Source: an uncultured Alphaproteobacteria bacterium
GTDB taxonomy: Bacteria > Pseudomonadota > Alphaproteobacteria > HIMB59 > GCA-002718135
DNA length: 64,000 bases
Assembly: GCA_902571865.1 (NCBI GenBank)
Contig: CACGDO010000008.1
Location: 1-64,000 of the forward strand
Direction of reading: 5' to 3'
Shown here: positions 34,363 through 43,800 of the stretch, piece by piece
Numbering within the stretch: position 1 is the stretch's first letter
Layout: every line of letters begins with the position of its first letter
The notes under the pieces: model-generated
Told to the model about the DNA's origin: nothing
Seen by the model: the letters and a program-made list of their open reading frames with translations, nothing else
Database searches by the model: none
Program-made: the position numbers and the translations under genes

Positions 34363-35352
34363 ATGAAAAATATAGCATTTATTGGAACCTCTCATATTCA
34401 TACACCAAATTTTATTTCTAAGGTAATTTCAAACATTAAAATTAATTGTATTGGTGTTTGGGACAAAGACAAGAACAGGTCAAAAAGTGACTCAGAAAAA
34501 CTGAAATGTAAGAATTATGATAACTATATTGATTTATTGAAAGAACCTAATTTAGATGGTGTTATTGTGTGTTCAGAAACTAATTTGCACTATGAATTAG
34601 TTAAACAGATTACCGAGAATAAAAAAAACTGTTTTATAGAAAAACCTTTGGGGATAGGAAAAAAAGATTCTTTTGAAATGGCAAATCTTATTGAGTCTTC
34701 AAATATTATTTTTCAAACTGGATATTTCATGAGAAGCAATCCTGTTTACATAAAACTTAAAGAATTAATTGCTGCTAATTATTTTGGCGAAATTTCAAGA
34801 ATTCGACTCATTAATTGTCACGATGGTCTTATGAGGGATATTTTCAAAAACTATCAATGGATGACAGATCCTAAGGTTGCAGGCGTTGGAGCTTTTGGTG
34901 ATTTAGGAACACATGTTTTAGATCTTCTTTTATGGTTTTTTTCTGATGTTGAGTCAGTGAGCGCAACCTTTACAAAAGTATATAATCAATATCCAGATTG
35001 TGAAGAAAGTGGAGAAGCTTTAATAAAATTTAAAAGCGGGTTGATAGCTAGTATTGCTGCGGGATGGATAGATGTAGCTCAGCCTTATACTATTTTTGTA
35101 AGTGGAACGAAAGCTCACGCAAGAACAACGAATGAGCAATTAATTATAAACGAAAATAAGGAAGGTAAAAAAATAGAAAGAATAGAAGAAAATTTACCAG
35201 AAACATTGCCTCATGCATTTGATTTGTTTCTCAATTCATTAATTGATAACAATACTAAAAATCTAGTTACTCCTACAGAAGCAGCATTGAGAAGTAGTAT
35301 AATGGAATCAATTTACCAATCGGAAAAAGAAAAAAAATGGATAAATACCTAA
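34363..35352 (+). CDS. Gfo/Idh/MocA-family oxidoreductase 1
   Basis: This 329-residue NAD(P)-dependent sugar or polyol oxidoreductase has an N-terminal Rossmann fold with an unusual FIGTSHIHTPNF in place of GxGxxG. The family EKPLGIGKK motif is near residue 95, whose Lys contacts cofactor and substrate. The catalytic His region GDLGTHVLDLLLWF is near residue 180. It begins 18 bp after the family-5 importer, so it may act on the imported compound. The following gene is a second member of the same family, so the pair may catalyse sequential redox steps. The substrate is unknown. Confidence 0.85.
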   Translation: MKNIAFIGTSHIHTPNFISKVISNIKINCIGVWDKDKNRSKSDSEKLKCKNYDNYIDLLKEPNLDGVIVCSETNLHYELVKQITENKKNCFIEKPLGIGKKDSFEMANLIESSNIIFQTGYFMRSNPVYIKLKELIAANYFGEISRIRLINCHDGLMRDIFKNYQWMTDPKVAGVGAFGDLGTHVLDLLLWFFSDVESVSATFTKVYNQYPDCEESGEALIKFKSGLIASIAAGWIDVAQPYTIFVSGTKAHARTTNEQLIINENKEGKKIERIEENLPETLPHAFDLFLNSLIDNNTKNLVTPTEAALRSSIMESIYQSEKEKKWINT

Positions 35353-35368
35353 ATTAAAAAATATAAAT

Positions 35369-36427
35369 ATGAGTAAAATAAAAGTTGGCATTATTGGCGT
35401 TGGGGGTATTGCAAAGTTACATGTACCTGGTTGGCGCATGTCAGAACATGCAGAATTAATAGCAGGTTCCGATATAAATAATTCTATTCTTGAAGATTGG
35501 GGTAATATAAATCAAATAAAAAAATTATATCTTGATCCCTTAGATATGATTAATGATCCAGATATAGATGTAATAGATATTTGTGCGCCTAATAACTATC
35601 ATTGTGATTTAGCAATTAAAGCAATGCAAGCTGGCAAAGATGTTTTATGTGAAAAACCTTTAGCTCCAAATGCCTCACAAATAAAAAAAATGATTGAAGT
35701 AAGAGATCAAACGAAAAAAAAATTAATGTGTGCTCAACACTTTAGATTCAGAAAAGATTCTCAATTAATAAAAGATCAATCCAGATCAATTGGTTCGATA
35801 TATCATGCACGTTCTTGGATGCTTAGAAGAAATTTTTTACCAGTCTCACTTGGTTTTTTAAAAAAAGAAAATTCAGGGGGAGGGCCTTGTATTGATATAG
35901 GGGTGCACGTATTAGATTTAACTCTTTGGTTTATGAACAATCCAGAACCACTTTCTGTGACGGGTGTCTCAAAAACTGAATTAGCAAAGCAGCCAAATTC
36001 TTTTAGTTACAATGGACAGTACGATAAGGAAGCAATGAACGTTGAAGATTTTGCAGCTGCGTTTGTTAGGTTTAAAAATGGTGCAACATTAATGCTTGAA
36101 GTATCATGGATGCTTCATCATAAACTGCCAGAAGATAAAATAGAAGATATGCAGGTATGGTTATATGGAAGAGAAGCTGGTTTACATTGGCCTAATTGTG
36201 AGATTATAAAAAATGATATCAATTCTCAAACTCACATAACTAAAAAAATTGAAGGAAATTTACAAGACACTATTGAACCTCATGCCAAAGAATGTATCGA
36301 GTTTGCAGAGTTTGTTGCAAACGATCAACCAGTTACTATTCCAGCTGAACATTCTCTACAAGTAATGAAAATTTTAGCTGGAATTTATAAAAGTCAAGAA
36401 GTAGGAAAAGAAATTATTTTAGAATAA
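35369..36427 (+). CDS. Gfo/Idh/MocA-family oxidoreductase 2
   Basis: This 352-residue member has a regular nucleotide motif IGVGGIAKLHVPGW near residue 10, CEKPLAPNAS near 95 and the catalytic DIGVHVLDLTLWFM near 180. It is more typical than the gene before it and resembles inositol or glucose-fructose-type dehydrogenases. The intergenic gap is 16 bp, so it is probably in one transcript with the upstream importer and downstream EamA permease. The substrate is not assignable, although the aldose epimerase two genes on suggests a cyclic sugar. Confidence 0.87.
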   Translation: MSKIKVGIIGVGGIAKLHVPGWRMSEHAELIAGSDINNSILEDWGNINQIKKLYLDPLDMINDPDIDVIDICAPNNYHCDLAIKAMQAGKDVLCEKPLAPNASQIKKMIEVRDQTKKKLMCAQHFRFRKDSQLIKDQSRSIGSIYHARSWMLRRNFLPVSLGFLKKENSGGGPCIDIGVHVLDLTLWFMNNPEPLSVTGVSKTELAKQPNSFSYNGQYDKEAMNVEDFAAAFVRFKNGATLMLEVSWMLHHKLPEDKIEDMQVWLYGREAGLHWPNCEIIKNDINSQTHITKKIEGNLQDTIEPHAKECIEFAEFVANDQPVTIPAEHSLQVMKILAGIYKSQEVGKEIILE

Positions 36428-36440
36428 TAGATTATGAATA

Positions 36441-37340
36441 ATGAAAAATAATTTATTATTAGCTGTTATATTATCACTCTCAGGTTTGTTTTTATTGGAT
36501 TGTATGGGGATTGCGATAAAGTTTTTACGAAACGAATATCCAGCAGCTCAACTTTCTGTTTTTAGAAATTTATTTGGAATGATCCCATGTGTTATTGCTT
36601 TATATTTTTCACATGATTGGCATCAAAATGGTAGAAAAATAAAAATAACGCAATGGAAGTTAGGATTATTCCGCGGAGTATTTGTAGCATTGGCTCAATT
36701 ATGTCTCTATACTTCTTATGCTTACTTACCTTTTGCTTTAGTCGCTACCATGGAATACACTGGACCCATGATGGTCACCCTTCTTGCGATTCCTTTATTA
36801 GGTGAAAAATTTGGTTGGTACAAAATGAGTGCAGTAATTTCTGGTTTTGCAGGTATCGTTTTAATTATGCAACCTTGGTCATCAGACTTTAATTATATGT
36901 TACTACTTCCTATACTCGCTGCTTTTGGATATTCATTAGCAAGGGTAACATCCTTAAGTTTTGAGGATCATGTTCCTTCACCACTTATCAATTTGTATGG
37001 TCAAACAGGGACAATCATAGTTGCATGTATGTTAGTAGTGTTTTTTGGTATGTGGGAAAATTTCAAAAGTATAAATGATTTCTTAGTAGTTTGTGTAATG
37101 GGGATTGCAGGAGGATCTGGAACTTTACTTTTAATATATGGTGCTAGAAAAGCAGAACTTAGTAAAATTATGCCATTTGATTATATCGAGATATTTTTTG
37201 CACTTATTTTAGGTTGGATATTTTTTGCAGAATGGCCAGTTGATCAACTCTTCCCAGGTGCTTTTTTCATAGTTTTAGGTGGATTAATCATTTATCTTCA
37301 ACAAAGAAAAAATAATTTTCAAAGATTAAGGAAAACATAA
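36441..37340 (+). CDS. EamA/DMT-family transporter
   Basis: This 299-residue membrane protein has about ten helices in two EamA repeats (first repeat LAQLCLYTSYAYLPFALVAT, second GSGTLLLIYGARKAEL). The short C-terminus YLQQRKNNFQRLRKT is basic and cytoplasmic. It overlaps the aldose epimerase gene (TAATG), so both are in one operon. It could import a small solute or export an end product. It is only distantly similar to the EamA protein at 20977, so this is not a recent duplication. Confidence 0.86.
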   Translation: MKNNLLLAVILSLSGLFLLDCMGIAIKFLRNEYPAAQLSVFRNLFGMIPCVIALYFSHDWHQNGRKIKITQWKLGLFRGVFVALAQLCLYTSYAYLPFALVATMEYTGPMMVTLLAIPLLGEKFGWYKMSAVISGFAGIVLIMQPWSSDFNYMLLLPILAAFGYSLARVTSLSFEDHVPSPLINLYGQTGTIIVACMLVVFFGMWENFKSINDFLVVCVMGIAGGSGTLLLIYGARKAELSKIMPFDYIEIFFALILGWIFFAEWPVDQLFPGAFFIVLGGLIIYLQQRKNNFQRLRKT

Positions 37341-38392
37341 TGGAATATAAAATTACCAAACTTCAAAATGATAAAGGTTTAGATATTGACATAGTTAATA
37401 TTATTAACTCAAACAATTATAGTTTTAGTTTTTATACTTATGGTGGTTATATGAGTGAAATTTGTATTCCAATTTCTTCGAATGTTTCTGAAACAGAGGA
37501 TGTTTTATTAGGTTATGGTAATTTAGATGATTGCCTGGAAGCTCATGGATATTTCAATTCAATTATCGGAAGAGTTTGTAATAGAATAGGGCAAAGTAAA
37601 TTTACTCTTAATGGGAAAGAATATAATTTATATTCCAATACTGAACCTGATCATCTTCATGGTGGAGAGGTAGGTTTCAATAAAAAGATTTGGAAAATAG
37701 CCGATATTAAAAAAACAAGCCAAAGTATAAAAGTAGAGCTCACTTACCAGTCTAAACATTTAGAAGAAAATTATCCAGGCAACCTAAATTGTAAAACTAT
37801 TTACGAACTTAATAATAATAACGAAATTCTAATTTCCTTTAATGCTACTACAGATCAAGATACTATTGTTAATATGACTAATCATAACTATTGGAATTTC
37901 CATGGCCATAAAGATAATTATAAAAATATTACTGACCATGTTGTAAGAATATCATCTAATCAAATTTGCGAAACTGATGAGGGATCAATTCCTACTGGTA
38001 AATTATTCGATGTAGTTAATACAAAATATGATCTTAATAATTCATTTGAAATAAATAAATCTTTTTTAGATGGCGGTGGTATTGATCACAATTATGTTCT
38101 CAAGGATTATTCTATTGATCAATCTATAGCTTCCATCTACAGTAATATTACTGGTATGGGAGTTGAATACTCGACTGATCAACCTGGAATACAATTTTAT
38201 ACTGGTAATATGATGAAAGATTCATATCATGGCAAACATAATCGAAATTATGGATTACAATATGGTATGTGTCTCGAGACGCAAATTTTTCCAGATGCTA
38301 TTAATCAACCAAATTTTCCATCAACTATATTAAAAGTAGGCGAAACATATAATTCAAATACAAAAATAAAATTAAGAAATGATTTTAAATAA
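37340..38392 (+). CDS. galM: Aldose 1-epimerase (galactose mutarotase)
   Basis: This 350-residue cytoplasmic mutarotase interconverts alpha and beta anomers of aldoses. The catalytic and substrate residues are visible: RVCNRIG near residue 73, DHLHGGEVGF near 98 (His), TNHNYWNFHG near 178 (His acid) and the late CLETQIFPDA near 313 (Glu base). It shares the TAATG junction with the preceding permease gene and is followed after 46 bp by comD. Its position between transport and sulfopyruvate genes is unusual and suggests that a cyclic sugar or sulfosugar is handled nearby. Confidence 0.9.
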   Translation: MEYKITKLQNDKGLDIDIVNIINSNNYSFSFYTYGGYMSEICIPISSNVSETEDVLLGYGNLDDCLEAHGYFNSIIGRVCNRIGQSKFTLNGKEYNLYSNTEPDHLHGGEVGFNKKIWKIADIKKTSQSIKVELTYQSKHLEENYPGNLNCKTIYELNNNNEILISFNATTDQDTIVNMTNHNYWNFHGHKDNYKNITDHVVRISSNQICETDEGSIPTGKLFDVVNTKYDLNNSFEINKSFLDGGGIDHNYVLKDYSIDQSIASIYSNITGMGVEYSTDQPGIQFYTGNMMKDSYHGKHNRNYGLQYGMCLETQIFPDAINQPNFPSTILKVGETYNSNTKIKLRNDFK

Positions 38393-38438
38393 ATTAATTT
38401 ATTGTTTTATAATTTTATATCTATAGACATCCGCATAA

Positions 38439-38939
38439 ATGAAAATCAGTAAAAAAATCATCGATAATTTAAAAAAAGGTGGAGTAGATTTTTACTTAAG
38501 TGTTCCTTGTAAGTTATTAGCCAACATGATTGATATTCTTGAAAATGATAAAGATGTTTATTATTCAGCTGTACCAAGAGAGGAAGAAGGTATGGGTATT
38601 TGTGCTGGAGCTTATTTAGGAAATAAATTCCCATGTATAATGATGCAGAATACAGGGATTGGAAATTCAGTGAATGCAATTGTTTCTCTATTACAATTAT
38701 ATCAAATGCCTGTTGTTTTTTTAATTAGTTACAGGGGTACACCTGGTGAGCCAGTAGGAGCACAAGGTGGAATGGCTAAAATAACTGAAGATATTTTACA
38801 AACTTTAAGAATACCTATGTTGCATTGTTCTTCAGAAAATGATCTTGAGAAAATTTCAACATTTAGCAAACATGCCAAAGTTGTTGAATCACCAGTAGCT
38901 ATTTTATGTGATTTCAATTTAATGAAAGATGATAAATGA
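38439..38939 (+). CDS. comD: Sulfopyruvate decarboxylase alpha subunit (PYR domain)
   Basis: ComD and ComE together decarboxylate sulfopyruvate to sulfoacetaldehyde with thiamine diphosphate. This 166-residue subunit is the PYR half: the conserved Glu that activates ThDP lies in PREEEGMGICAG (about residues 47-58), and MQNTGIGNSVNA follows near residue 75. The split into two small subunits is typical of ComDE, whereas phosphonopyruvate decarboxylase is one chain of about 380 residues. It is coupled to comE by an ATGA overlap. The product would be the Xsc substrate encoded at 879, which supports the sulfonate reading over phosphonopyruvate. Confidence 0.83.
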   Translation: MKISKKIIDNLKKGGVDFYLSVPCKLLANMIDILENDKDVYYSAVPREEEGMGICAGAYLGNKFPCIMMQNTGIGNSVNAIVSLLQLYQMPVVFLISYRGTPGEPVGAQGGMAKITEDILQTLRIPMLHCSSENDLEKISTFSKHAKVVESPVAILCDFNLMKDDK

Positions 38940-39505
38940 ACCGTTTTGACTTATTAAATAAAATACAAAAAATTCTTAAAGAGAACCTAGTTATTTGTAA
39001 TATAGGTCTTCCGTCTCAAGAATTATATAAAATTAGTGATCAACCAAATTTTTTTTATATGTTAGGCAGTATGGGCTTATCATCTTCTATTGGCTTAGGC
39101 TTGGCACTATCCCAAAATAAACACGTTATTAGTATAGATGGTGATGGGTCTGTTTTAATGAATATGAATACACTAGCAACAATTGGAAATAGAGCACCAT
39201 CAAATTATACTTTATTAATAATTGATAATGGATCATATGGATCAACAGGAGATCAAAGGACTTTTACTGATGAAAATACTTCTTTAAAAGATGTTGCAAT
39301 AGGCGCTGGTTGTAACAATGTAGTTGAATGTTCTGGAGATGAAACAGTAAATGAATTATCAAAGGCTATTGAAGATCAAAATAATTCTTACGTAATTATC
39401 TCTAAAATTAATTCTGGAAATGTCAAAATTGATCCAATTCCTCTCAACCCTATAACGATCAGAGATAGATTTAGAAAGTTTATAGGTATAGTTAAATACC
39501 TCTAA
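38936..39505 (+). CDS. comE: Sulfopyruvate decarboxylase beta subunit (ThDP-binding domain)
   Basis: This 189-residue subunit carries the ThDP/Mg motif: GDG at residues 69-71 with the conserved Asn near 98 (IIDNGSYG). MLGSMGLSSSIGLGLA near residue 42 is typical of sulfopyruvate and phosphonopyruvate decarboxylases. With comD it makes a full active site. It is followed after 10 bp by a PfkB-type kinase and a 2-hydroxyacid dehydrogenase with overlapping ends, so these four genes form one operon. A phosphonopyruvate role cannot be excluded from sequence alone, but no phosphoenolpyruvate mutase gene is nearby. Confidence 0.84.
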   Translation: MNRFDLLNKIQKILKENLVICNIGLPSQELYKISDQPNFFYMLGSMGLSSSIGLGLALSQNKHVISIDGDGSVLMNMNTLATIGNRAPSNYTLLIIDNGSYGSTGDQRTFTDENTSLKDVAIGAGCNNVVECSGDETVNELSKAIEDQNNSYVIISKINSGNVKIDPIPLNPITIRDRFRKFIGIVKYL

Positions 39506-39515
39506 ATAAATATTT

Positions 39516-40421
39516 ATGATCATTTGTGCAGGATCAATATTTTTAGATAATATTAGTAGGATAGATCAGTTTCCAAAAAAACCAATTAAAGTTTTATCTA
39601 AAGGTATTGATAAAAGGTTAGGTGGTTCAGCAGCAGTATCAGCATTTACTGCTAAAAAATTAGGTTGTGAAACTAAATTTATTGGAAAATTTGGAGATGA
39701 TGATGCTTCTGTTTTCTTAAAAAATGAATTTAAAAAATTTTCAATTAATATCAATAAATCTATTTCAATAAAAAAATGTAAATCCTCACAAAGTTTTGTA
39801 ATTGAAGATTTAAATGGTGAAAGATTGCTAGCTGCTTATAATGACCCAAAGTTACTTAATTATAAGAAAATACCAAATTTAGATTTTAGAAAAAAAGATA
39901 TTTATGCAGTAGATATGAGGTGGATTAGAATAGCGACTGAAATTGCCAGAAAGACTAACAAAAATAATATTAAATGTGTTGCAGATTTAGATAATTTTAA
40001 AAAAACATCACGTATATCACAAATTGTTAAAAATGCTTCCCATCCCATATTTTCTGAAGAGGGTTTAAAAACATATAAGCGAAATTCAAATATGAAAACT
40101 GCTCTTTTTGAAATATTTAATGAAACACAAAAATTTGTAGCGGTTACATTAGGCTCCCAAGGCGTTCTTTGGGTAGATAACAATTCATTGTATCACTGTA
40201 AAATTCCAAAAGTTAAAACAGTTGAAACAAATTGTGCAGGAGATGTATTTCATGGAGCTTTCGCATCAGCCTTATCTCTAAATAAATCAAATATAGAAAG
40301 TATTATTTTTGCATCTGCCACTGCAACTTTAAAATGTATGCAAAGTGGGGGTATATATTCAATACCTAAAATTAGTTTAGTTAATAAATTTTCAAAAAAA
40401 ATAAAAATTAGTAAAATTTAA
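39516..40421 (+). CDS. PfkB-family carbohydrate kinase
   Basis: This 301-residue ribokinase-fold enzyme has the N-terminal signature GGSAAVSAFTAKKLGCETKF (about residues 32-51). The C-terminal active-site motif is TNCAGDVFHGAF with the catalytic Asp near residue 241 (CAGD in place of the common GAGD). Possible substrates include 2-keto-3-deoxygluconate (the product of the uronate genes at 51-57 kb) or a 6-deoxy-6-sulfo-sugar. The operon with comDE favours a sulfonate-linked role, but motifs alone do not choose. It overlaps the next gene at TAATG. Lys and Asn content is high, as in its neighbours. Confidence 0.82.
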   Translation: MIICAGSIFLDNISRIDQFPKKPIKVLSKGIDKRLGGSAAVSAFTAKKLGCETKFIGKFGDDDASVFLKNEFKKFSININKSISIKKCKSSQSFVIEDLNGERLLAAYNDPKLLNYKKIPNLDFRKKDIYAVDMRWIRIATEIARKTNKNNIKCVADLDNFKKTSRISQIVKNASHPIFSEEGLKTYKRNSNMKTALFEIFNETQKFVAVTLGSQGVLWVDNNSLYHCKIPKVKTVETNCAGDVFHGAFASALSLNKSNIESIIFASATATLKCMQSGGIYSIPKISLVNKFSKKIKISKI

Positions 40422-41344
40422 TGATAAATATTTTAATTACAGAATTTATAGATCCAGAAGCATTAAAAATATTAAGTAAAGATTTTAATGTAATCTATAA
40501 AAAAGATATTTGGGAAAATTCTGATTATTTAAAAAAAGAAATTAATAAATTTGATGGAATAATTGTAAGAAATAAAACAAATTTAAATCAATCTATTTTA
40601 GAGAAAGCAGCAAATTTAAAGTACATTGGTAGACTTGGTGTAGGTCTAGATAATATTGACACTGAATACTGTAAAAAAAATAATATATTTGTTCAACCAG
40701 CCACTGGGATGAATGCTGACTCTGTAGCAGAATATGTAATAAGCTCTTCACTTAGCCTATTAAAGAAAACAAAGCAAATAAATGAAAAAACACAAAGTGG
40801 GCAATGGCCTAGAACGTCAATTACTACGAATGAGTTAAGGGGAAAAATTTTAGGTCTAATAGGATTTGGTGATATAGCAAAAAAAGTTTTAAAACTTATA
40901 AATGCATTTGAAGTTACTACTATTGCATTTGACCCTTTTATAACCTCTCAAGAAATGGAAGAACATAATGTTAAAAAAGTAACTTTTGAAAATATTCTTT
41001 CTTTAGCTGATATAATTTCTATACATGTACCGTTAAATAATGAAACGAAATATTTATTTGATAAAAAAATATTTCAAAAAATGAATAACAAACCAATTAT
41101 AATTAATTCATCAAGAGGAGGAATTATAAACGAAATAGATCTACTTGAAGCATATAAGAATAATTATGTTTCAGGATTTGCATTAGATGTTTATGAACAT
41201 GAGCCAGTAAACAAAATATTTTTAAAAAATATTACAAACGATATGAATTGTATTTTATCACCTCATATTGCAGGGGTTACAGAAGAATCCAATACTAGAG
41301 TAAGTGAGTTTATTATGAATAAAACAAACGAATTTTTTTCATAA
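40421..41344 (+). CDS. D-isomer-specific 2-hydroxyacid dehydrogenase, SerA/SlcC-like
   Basis: This 307-residue NAD-dependent dehydrogenase has the nucleotide fold motif LGLIGFGDIAKKV near residue 145, the substrate-side Arg in NSSRGGIINE near 230, Glu in ALDVYEHEPVN near 258 and the catalytic His in LSPHIAGVTEES near 285. The family includes 3-phosphoglycerate dehydrogenases and (S)-sulfolactate dehydrogenase SlcC. In an operon with comDE, the most economical role is oxidation of sulfolactate to sulfopyruvate. It lacks the C-terminal regulatory domains of long SerA, as SlcC does. It is convergent with the Gfo/Idh gene, 3 bp apart. Confidence 0.8.
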   Translation: MINILITEFIDPEALKILSKDFNVIYKKDIWENSDYLKKEINKFDGIIVRNKTNLNQSILEKAANLKYIGRLGVGLDNIDTEYCKKNNIFVQPATGMNADSVAEYVISSSLSLLKKTKQINEKTQSGQWPRTSITTNELRGKILGLIGFGDIAKKVLKLINAFEVTTIAFDPFITSQEMEEHNVKKVTFENILSLADIISIHVPLNNETKYLFDKKIFQKMNNKPIIINSSRGGIINEIDLLEAYKNNYVSGFALDVYEHEPVNKIFLKNITNDMNCILSPHIAGVTEESNTRVSEFIMNKTNEFFS

Positions 41345-41347
41345 TTT

Positions 41348-42436
41348 TTAAATTTTAAATTCATCCATTTTAACAATTCTATTTTCTTTTATAGAAATTT
41401 CAGCAGCTTCACCAATTGCAACTGCTTGTAAACCATCATTTAGACTTACAGCAGCTGGTTTAGAATTTTCAATAGAATCGAGAAATGAAATATGCTCATA
41501 ATATGTAGAGCCATGATGATTTCCTACTTTTAAAATCTCTTCATCTACTTCCACAATCTCATCAAGAGTTTTTCCATTTTTTCGATATCCAATCCTTAAT
41601 TCAGACGAGTTTTTGCCTGAGCTAGCTGAAGGTACAGCGGTTTCAATTTTACCGATATCTCCAACTGCACATAACTCTTCTTGATTTGTTGAGTTTTCAG
41701 CAAACATACAGAGATCAAGCAAAGCTCTAACTCCATTTTGAAAATCAACAATTACATAAGCATTATCGAGAATATCTGGAGTTTTATTATTATATTTTTC
41801 GTTTAAATGATTAACATCTTGGTTGCCACTTGCATAAACTTGTTTTGCTTCACTTTTTACAATTAATCTCATTAGATCAAAAAAATGACAGCATTTTTCA
41901 ACTAATGTGCCTCCTGTATTTTCTGCAAATCTATTCCAGTTATTCACCTTAACTAAAAAAGGAAATCGGTGTTCTCTAATTGATAACATTTTTAAATTAC
42001 CTATTGTTTTATTATGAATTTCATCAATCATTCTCTTTACTGGCGGCATATATCTATATTCCATTGCTGTCCAAATTAAACCTGGATAATTTTTAGTTAA
42101 ATCTCTGAATTCAATACAATCTTTAATTGTTGTACATAACGGCTTTTCTACTAAGATATGTTTCTTTGTCTTAATTACATCTTTTAATACATCTATGTGT
42201 GTAAAATTAGGAGTAGAGATTATGTACCCATCAACAAGATCAGCTTGTATCATTTCATTATAGTTTGTAAAACATGGAACTTTTTTATTAAGTAACGATA
42301 AAGATTGATTAATTGATTCATCATTTGGATCACTTAAAGCAACAATTTCTGCTCTATCAATTATATTGACATTTCTGACATGTTCGCGTCCCATTGATCC
42401 AGCACCTATTATCCCATATTTAAAACTTTTACTCAT
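41348..42436 (-). CDS. Gfo/Idh/MocA-family oxidoreductase 3
   Basis: This 362-residue NAD(P)-dependent oxidoreductase has the motif IGAGSMGREHVRNV near residue 10, LVEKPLCTTIKD near 95, and the family catalytic region GGTLVEKCCHFFDLMRL near 180. Lys and His are in the expected places. It overlaps the isomerase gene upstream by 4 bp (ATGA), so the two are translationally coupled on the minus strand and probably act on the same sugar. It is convergent with the SlcC-like gene. The substrate is unknown. Confidence 0.86.
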   Translation of the reverse strand: MSKSFKYGIIGAGSMGREHVRNVNIIDRAEIVALSDPNDESINQSLSLLNKKVPCFTNYNEMIQADLVDGYIISTPNFTHIDVLKDVIKTKKHILVEKPLCTTIKDCIEFRDLTKNYPGLIWTAMEYRYMPPVKRMIDEIHNKTIGNLKMLSIREHRFPFLVKVNNWNRFAENTGGTLVEKCCHFFDLMRLIVKSEAKQVYASGNQDVNHLNEKYNNKTPDILDNAYVIVDFQNGVRALLDLCMFAENSTNQEELCAVGDIGKIETAVPSASSGKNSSELRIGYRKNGKTLDEIVEVDEEILKVGNHHGSTYYEHISFLDSIENSKPAAVSLNDGLQAVAIGEAAEISIKENRIVKMDEFKI

Positions 42437-43800
42437 ACTGTGTATGTTGGAATTTTCATCTGATTACCTAGATTAACAATTTCGTTATAATAGTCACCGT
42501 AAGTAAAAGCAACGTGATGTTCAAGCCCACCTTTAAACATTTTTTCTATTTTATTTTTTGTATTTTTGCCAAAACTTACTACACCTGAAGTTCCAGCAAA
42601 TGAATTTTTCCTATTGATCACTTTTCCCTTAAGTACAAAAAATTTTAATTTACTTGCTGATTTTGAAACTCTGAATATTGTTATATTTCCTGGTTTAAAA
42701 GCAAAATTATGAAGTAGCGGTTTTTTTCTATTAGAATGTATATCCGCTCTTGCATCACCTTTTTTAGACATGCTTAGAGGGGCTAACCCACAATGCCAAA
42801 AAACAACAGAATTATCTTTTTCATCTATATCGACAATATCCACTAATAAAGAAGGTTGATTGTTTAGTTGGTTTAGTATGTTGCAACTTATTCCTCCTAA
42901 AACGTCTGCTTCGCAAGCACTGCTAATTTTCTTTTCATTCATCATAGCCATAGGACCACAAGAAGCACAACCAAATTCTGTAAACATTTCTGGCCAGCAT
43001 CTAACTGCAAATGCTTGAACGTCGTGTTTTGTGTGAAGTGTATTTAATCCATGGTATATTGAAATACTTTTTTTTAATTCTTGTTGATTTAATTTTTTTG
43101 AATTCTTCAAATCTTTCTCAATTTTTATTTGTGTTGAATTTAAAATTGGTTTTTTAATTTTCTTAGCTTCTGAAAATAATTCATTTAATTTTATTTTTTT
43201 AATATCAAAATTTAATTTTTTCCTGATTTCCAATAATGAATAATCACATGTATCAAAACCTTCAGGTCTTTCACCAACAAGTCCAATTTTTTGCCTCTTT
43301 ATATCTATTTTTTTATTACTTTTTTTTCTAATCTGCTTCCATTCAATTATTTTATTAATATAAATTTTTTTATTAATAAATTTTTTAATTCTTTTTTCTA
43401 AGTCTTTTTGATTATTATATAATATGAATTCAGCATTAATATTATTTTTAATTAATGAGTGCATTCCTAAATTTAATCCACATACTGAATTAAGTCTTAA
43501 TCTCTTTCCAGTTCGCGGCTCTGGAAAGGCAACGATACATATTGGTTTATTTATCTTTTTGGCAAAATGTAATAAAAATTTTGCATCTGTAAATGTAGTT
43601 TGAAAAATTATAATTTTTTTAAAATTATTATCTTTAAAATATTTAAATGCTTTTTCTGATAATTCATTATTAGTAACTAAATAATTAATTCCTCTTATTT
43701 CAGTAAATATATTTCGAAGAACTTTTTTACCTTCTAAAAATTTAGACATAGCAAAAGGCACATCAAAAGTTTCTCGTGCTAATCCTAGGTATCCAATCAT
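42433..43800 (-). CDS. L-fucose/L-arabinose isomerase-superfamily protein
   Basis: This 455-residue sugar isomerase-like protein has the metal-site pattern of FucI-type ketol-isomerases in its second half: AVRCWPEMFTEFGC, then SSACEADVLGG (Glu), VDIVDID (Asp) and VFWHCGLAP (His). These correspond to the Glu/Asp/His Mn ligands of FucI. The N-terminal half (MIGYLGLARETFDVPF) is divergent and very rich in Lys and Asn. The window also has an oxidative fucose route at 61-64 kb, so it probably isomerises a different aldose. It is coupled to the Gfo/Idh gene. The promoter lies in the 167-bp gap shared with the divergent importer. Confidence 0.8.
   Translation of the reverse strand: MIGYLGLARETFDVPFAMSKFLEGKKVLRNIFTEIRGINYLVTNNELSEKAFKYFKDNNFKKIIIFQTTFTDAKFLLHFAKKINKPICIVAFPEPRTGKRLRLNSVCGLNLGMHSLIKNNINAEFILYNNQKDLEKRIKKFINKKIYINKIIEWKQIRKKSNKKIDIKRQKIGLVGERPEGFDTCDYSLLEIRKKLNFDIKKIKLNELFSEAKKIKKPILNSTQIKIEKDLKNSKKLNQQELKKSISIYHGLNTLHTKHDVQAFAVRCWPEMFTEFGCASCGPMAMMNEKKISSACEADVLGGISCNILNQLNNQPSLLVDIVDIDEKDNSVVFWHCGLAPLSMSKKGDARADIHSNRKKPLLHNFAFKPGNITIFRVSKSASKLKFFVLKGKVINRKNSFAGTSGVVSFGKNTKNKIEKMFKGGLEHHVAFTYGDYYNEIVNLGNQMKIPTYTV

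Noticed and set aside
39516..40421. Firm assignment of the PfkB protein as sulfofructose kinase or KdgK
   Set aside because: The visible motifs are common to the whole family, and both neighbouring pathways could use it, so only the family is stated.
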